9,026 nt of DNA from an uncultured Bacillota bacterium (GTDB lineage Bacteria; Bacillota; JAAYKD01), in the NCBI GenBank assembly GCA_937897315.1, contig CALCNS010000192.1, forward strand, positions 1 through 9,026. The letters are read 5' to 3'. The position numbers and the translations under genes are program-made. Under the pieces are notes generated by a model, which was given only the letters and a program-made list of their open reading frames with translations, did not search any database and had not been told where the DNA came from. Numbering within the stretch: position 1 is the stretch's first letter; each line of letters starts with the position of its first letter. Shown piece by piece: positions 6,465 through 9,026 of the stretch.

Positions 6465-8281
6465 ATGGCAGAGAGGACAGAGAAAAAACTCATACCCTGA
6501 AAGAAAATTATGGCTGGTTACTTCAGCAAATTTGGCAATTAGATAAAAGCATGTTCCTGCAATTTACCGCTTTCACCGTCATCAGTGCTATTAGACCTTT
6601 TGTGGGTATTCTCTTTCCGCGATTTCTCTTACAGGAACTCATGGGTCCAGCTCGTGCCGAAACATTGGCCCTTTGGTTGGCTGCTTTCTTTGTGGTTGGG
6701 GTCACCATATTCTATACCTATACTCGCTTACAACGATCCAACTTGGCCAAATCCATCTTGCTTCGCATAGCGGTGTTGAGACGACATCAGGATAAATGCT
6801 TAGAAACCTCCTTCCCCAACACCGAAGATCCCCACTTTTTAACCTCTTCACAAGTGGCACTCGACGGTCTCGATGGTAATGGCTTGGGTTTGGGTGGTAT
6901 GGTGGAACGCAGCTTTCTCATCTCGGGTAATTTGCTGGCGTTTCTCGGCTACTTGGCCTTACTGACTCGCTTAAGTCCTTGGGTTCTGGTATATTTGTTA
7001 GCCAATGCCGCCTTCAGTTATTACTTCACTGTGGCAGCAAAAGAGTTTGAGTCGGCCCAACGCATCCCTTATGCCAATCAATACCGTCGTTATATGTATT
7101 TATTCCGCACCATGTATGATTTTGCTTACGGCAAAGAGCTACGGCTGCAAAATTATCGCAGCACTTTGGCGAATAAAACCGAAGCGGCTCAAAAAGAGCT
7201 ACTGAACATTCGCCGCAAAATTTACTGGAAGAATTTCACCTCGCAAGCCGCCGATGCTTTGCTTTTAATGCTGCGAGAAGGTATCGTCTACTTTTACCTC
7301 ATTCGTCTGGTTTTACAAGGCAGCTTATCCATTCCGGATTTTGCTATGTATTTTGCCACCGTTGCTGCATTTGCCCAGTGGTTTAAAGAGATGGTGGATC
7401 ATTACGCTCACATACGCGCCCAGAATCATTACATCGATGACGTTCGCCATTTCCAAGAACAGCCCAGTGGAGAAAGCTTAGACCTAAAGCAACCTCTACC
7501 ACCGGCTCCTTATACCATCGAGTTTCGCAATGTCTCTTTCAAATATCCCCGCACCGAGAACTACGTCTTCCGCAACTTGAATTTGGTGATTCAGCCGGGA
7601 CAAAAATTAGCCATTGTGGGGCACAACGGTGCAGGTAAAACCACTTTCGTAAAACTACTTTGCAGGCTCTACGAAGTGGAAGAGGGAGAAATTCTGCTCA
7701 ACGGCATTCCGGTTCGCCAATTTGACCGGGAAGAATACTACCGCAGATTTTCGGTGGTCTTTCAAGACATTAAGCCACTGGCCTTCCCTGTTGCCGAAAA
7801 CATCACTTTAACGGAAAGCGGTTACGACGAAACGCGGCTCTGGCAAGCCATGGAAGCGGCCGATATTGCCGAGAAGGTGCGCAACCTTCCCTTACAAGAA
7901 AAGACACCCATGTTGAAAGTGCTGGACTCCCAGGGAGTGGAGTTCTCGGGTGGAGAAGCACAAAAAGTTGCCATTGCCCGGGCTTTGTATAAACAAGGAG
8001 ACATCTTGATCATGGACGAGCCCACTGCAGCCTTAGATGCGTTGGCGGAAGCCCGTATTTATCAGGGTTTTGACCAGGCCGTGCATGGGCGAACCGCCAT
8101 CTACATTTCCCATCGTTTGGCTTCCACCTACTTCTGCGATGTCATTGCCATGTTTGAACAAGGTTGTTTGGTGGAGTACGGCAGTCACGACAATCTCATG
8201 GCACAAAAGGGCAAATATGCCGATATGTTCGAAACCCAAGCTCGGTATTACAAAGAGACGCCGGAGGTGGCAGGGCGATGA
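6465..8281 (+). CDS. ABC exporter half-transporter (membrane domain plus ATPase), N-terminal frameshift
   Basis: About 605 residues if one frameshift is corrected: an N-terminal six-helix membrane domain fused to an ATPase domain. It probably pairs with the next gene product as a heterodimeric exporter; the cargo (peptide, lipid or drug) is unknown. Hydrophobic helices are encoded at about 6551-6631, 6665-6730, 6917-6973, 6980-7027, 7250-7321 and 7337-7384. ATPase motifs are Walker A GHNGAGKTT (7619-7645), Q-loop glutamine (7763-7765), signature FSGGEA (7943-7960), Walker B ILIMDEP with its catalytic glutamate (8003-8023) and the switch histidine (8111-8113), so this subunit should hydrolyse ATP. 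The well-placed ATG at 6465 reads MAERTEKK, then CTC ATA CCC and TGA at 6498; the body frame continues as THTLKENYGW from 6488. Without frameshifting the first in-frame ATG after the promoter is 6551, which has no clear ribosome binding site and loses the elbow helix before the first membrane segment. Confidence 0.88.
6483..6488 (+). other. A6 tract where the exporter gene changes frame
   Basis: Six A follow GAG in the reading frame from ATG 6465. One more A would join MAERTEKK directly to THTLKENYGW, giving a normal exporter N-terminus. The site is either a one-base deletion (sequencing error, mutation or reversible tract-length change) or a point of ribosomal or transcriptional slippage. 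Confidence 0.7.
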
Positions 8282-8982
8282 AAAAAGATTTACAGACTTC
8301 TTTACGGTTTTACAAGCTGGTGTATCTGCTGTATCCGGCGTACCCAGCTAAGGCCTTACTGGCATCCCTGCTCCAAGCCCTGGTTCCTTTCATCAATGTG
8401 ATTCTACCCAAGCTGATTATTGAAGAACTCTTAGGACAAAAGCGGCTTCCCATTCTGATGCAAATGGTTCTGTTTGTAGCCTTGGGCAACGGCGTCCTCA
8501 ACTTTATCAATCGCTATATGACCTATGTCATGGACGAAGCCTACTTAGACCTCATGCAGCGAATTGAATTACACATGGGCAAACACATTATGAACTTGGA
8601 TTTTGAAATGCTGGAAGACCCGGCTATTCTAAACCAGAAAGACCAAGCCGTGTTCCCGTTGCGCAACCAAGGTGTCATTCGCAACATGACCAATTACTCG
8701 ATGCAACTCGTACAGTATAGTCTCACCCTACTTGGTCTCATGGCGATCATTTTGCGCTTGAACCCCCTACTCATCCTGTTTATTTTGGGCATTGTTTTCA
8801 TAAACAGCCGCATCTTTAAAAAGCAGCAGGCCAAACAATATGAGATTTTTCAGGAAATGGTTCCGCTCAATCGGCGTTACGAATACTACTTGAACTTAAC
8901 CACCGACTTCACAGTCGCGAAAGACATTCGCCTGTTTCATATGAAGCCCTATTTGCACGACAAACTGATTGATTTCCACTAA
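8278..8982 (+). CDS. Second ABC exporter half-transporter, truncated within the membrane domain
   Basis: The ATG at 8278 overlaps the TGA of the previous gene (8279-8281) in an ATGA arrangement, typical of translationally coupled heterodimer partners. The 234 residues contain four membrane helices (about 24-47, 57-79, 141-158 and 162-179) and conserved intracellular-loop stretches that parallel the first exporter: NLDFEMLEDP (106-115) against the partner's SFPNTEDP, and TTDFTVAKDIRLF (208-220) against YDFAYGKELRL. A TAA at 8980-8982 then ends the frame before the last two helices and the whole ATPase domain, which a normal subunit of about 580-600 residues would have. Only 44 bases remain in the window. 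The stop may be a nonsense or frameshift mutation, or, more likely, a result of unreliable sequence at the contig end. Confidence 0.85.
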   Translation: MKKDLQTSLRFYKLVYLLYPAYPAKALLASLLQALVPFINVILPKLIIEELLGQKRLPILMQMVLFVALGNGVLNFINRYMTYVMDEAYLDLMQRIELHMGKHIMNLDFEMLEDPAILNQKDQAVFPLRNQGVIRNMTNYSMQLVQYSLTLLGLMAIILRLNPLLILFILGIVFINSRIFKKQQAKQYEIFQEMVPLNRRYEYYLNLTTDFTVAKDIRLFHMKPYLHDKLIDFH

Positions 8983-9026
8983 AAAGATTGCGTATTGTTC
9001 GTACGTATGTTCAATATGCTTGTTCA
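8983..9026 (+). other. Terminal 44 bases, unassigned
   Basis: None of the three forward frames here continues convincingly as an exporter membrane domain. The bases are made of recurring short words (GTTC three times, CGTA twice), loosely like error-rich adapter sequence. It may be non-genomic or low-quality contig end; too short to settle. Confidence 0.35.

Noticed and set aside
6483..6489. A AAA AAC, a known slippery heptamer for programmed -1 frameshifting, at the exporter frame change.
   Set aside because: The zero frame from ATG 6465 reads AAA AAA CTC, so the heptamer is not in the phase needed for paired-tRNA slippage, and no downstream stimulatory hairpin was evident. Looser single-tRNA slippage is not excluded.

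Overview
The window looks like one stretch of a bacterial chromosome, probably from a peptide- and amino-acid-using anaerobe of the Bacillota type. That placement is an inference from purine-rich ribosome binding sites, sigma-A-like promoters and gene content; no marker gene is present. The first 45 bases are not biological: they match the 3' part of the Illumina TruSeq universal adapter. The left edge is therefore an untrimmed read or contig end, and genomic sequence starts at about base 46.

Left part, plus strand (46-2945): the C-terminal half of a family-5 peptide-binding lipoprotein or periplasmic protein, a terminator, a new promoter, then the two membrane permeases of a Dpp/Opp-type importer (DppB-like and DppC-like), closed by a bidirectional terminator. 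The two ATPase genes usual for this transporter do not follow.

Middle part, minus strand (6253 down to 2964): an extended -10 promoter reads an HpcH/HpaI-type aldolase, an M19 dipeptidase with all metal ligands, and, after an unusually long perfect hairpin, D-serine dehydratase (dsdA). A reasonable but unproven reading is that imported peptides with D-residues are cleaved and the freed D-serine is turned into pyruvate. The aldolase would also release pyruvate.

Right part, plus strand (6401-8982): a very good promoter drives two overlapping ABC exporter half-transporter genes that should form a heterodimer. The first has its only good start and ribosome binding site in a different frame from the rest of the gene; one missing A in an A6 tract explains this. 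The second stops at residue 234, before its last membrane helices and ATPase domain, 44 bases from the window end.

No CRISPR array, RNA gene, insertion sequence or clearly new multi-gene system was seen. The most useful observations are the adapter, the frameshift at the A6 tract, the truncated partner, the D-amino-acid/dipeptide gene set and its internal hairpin.
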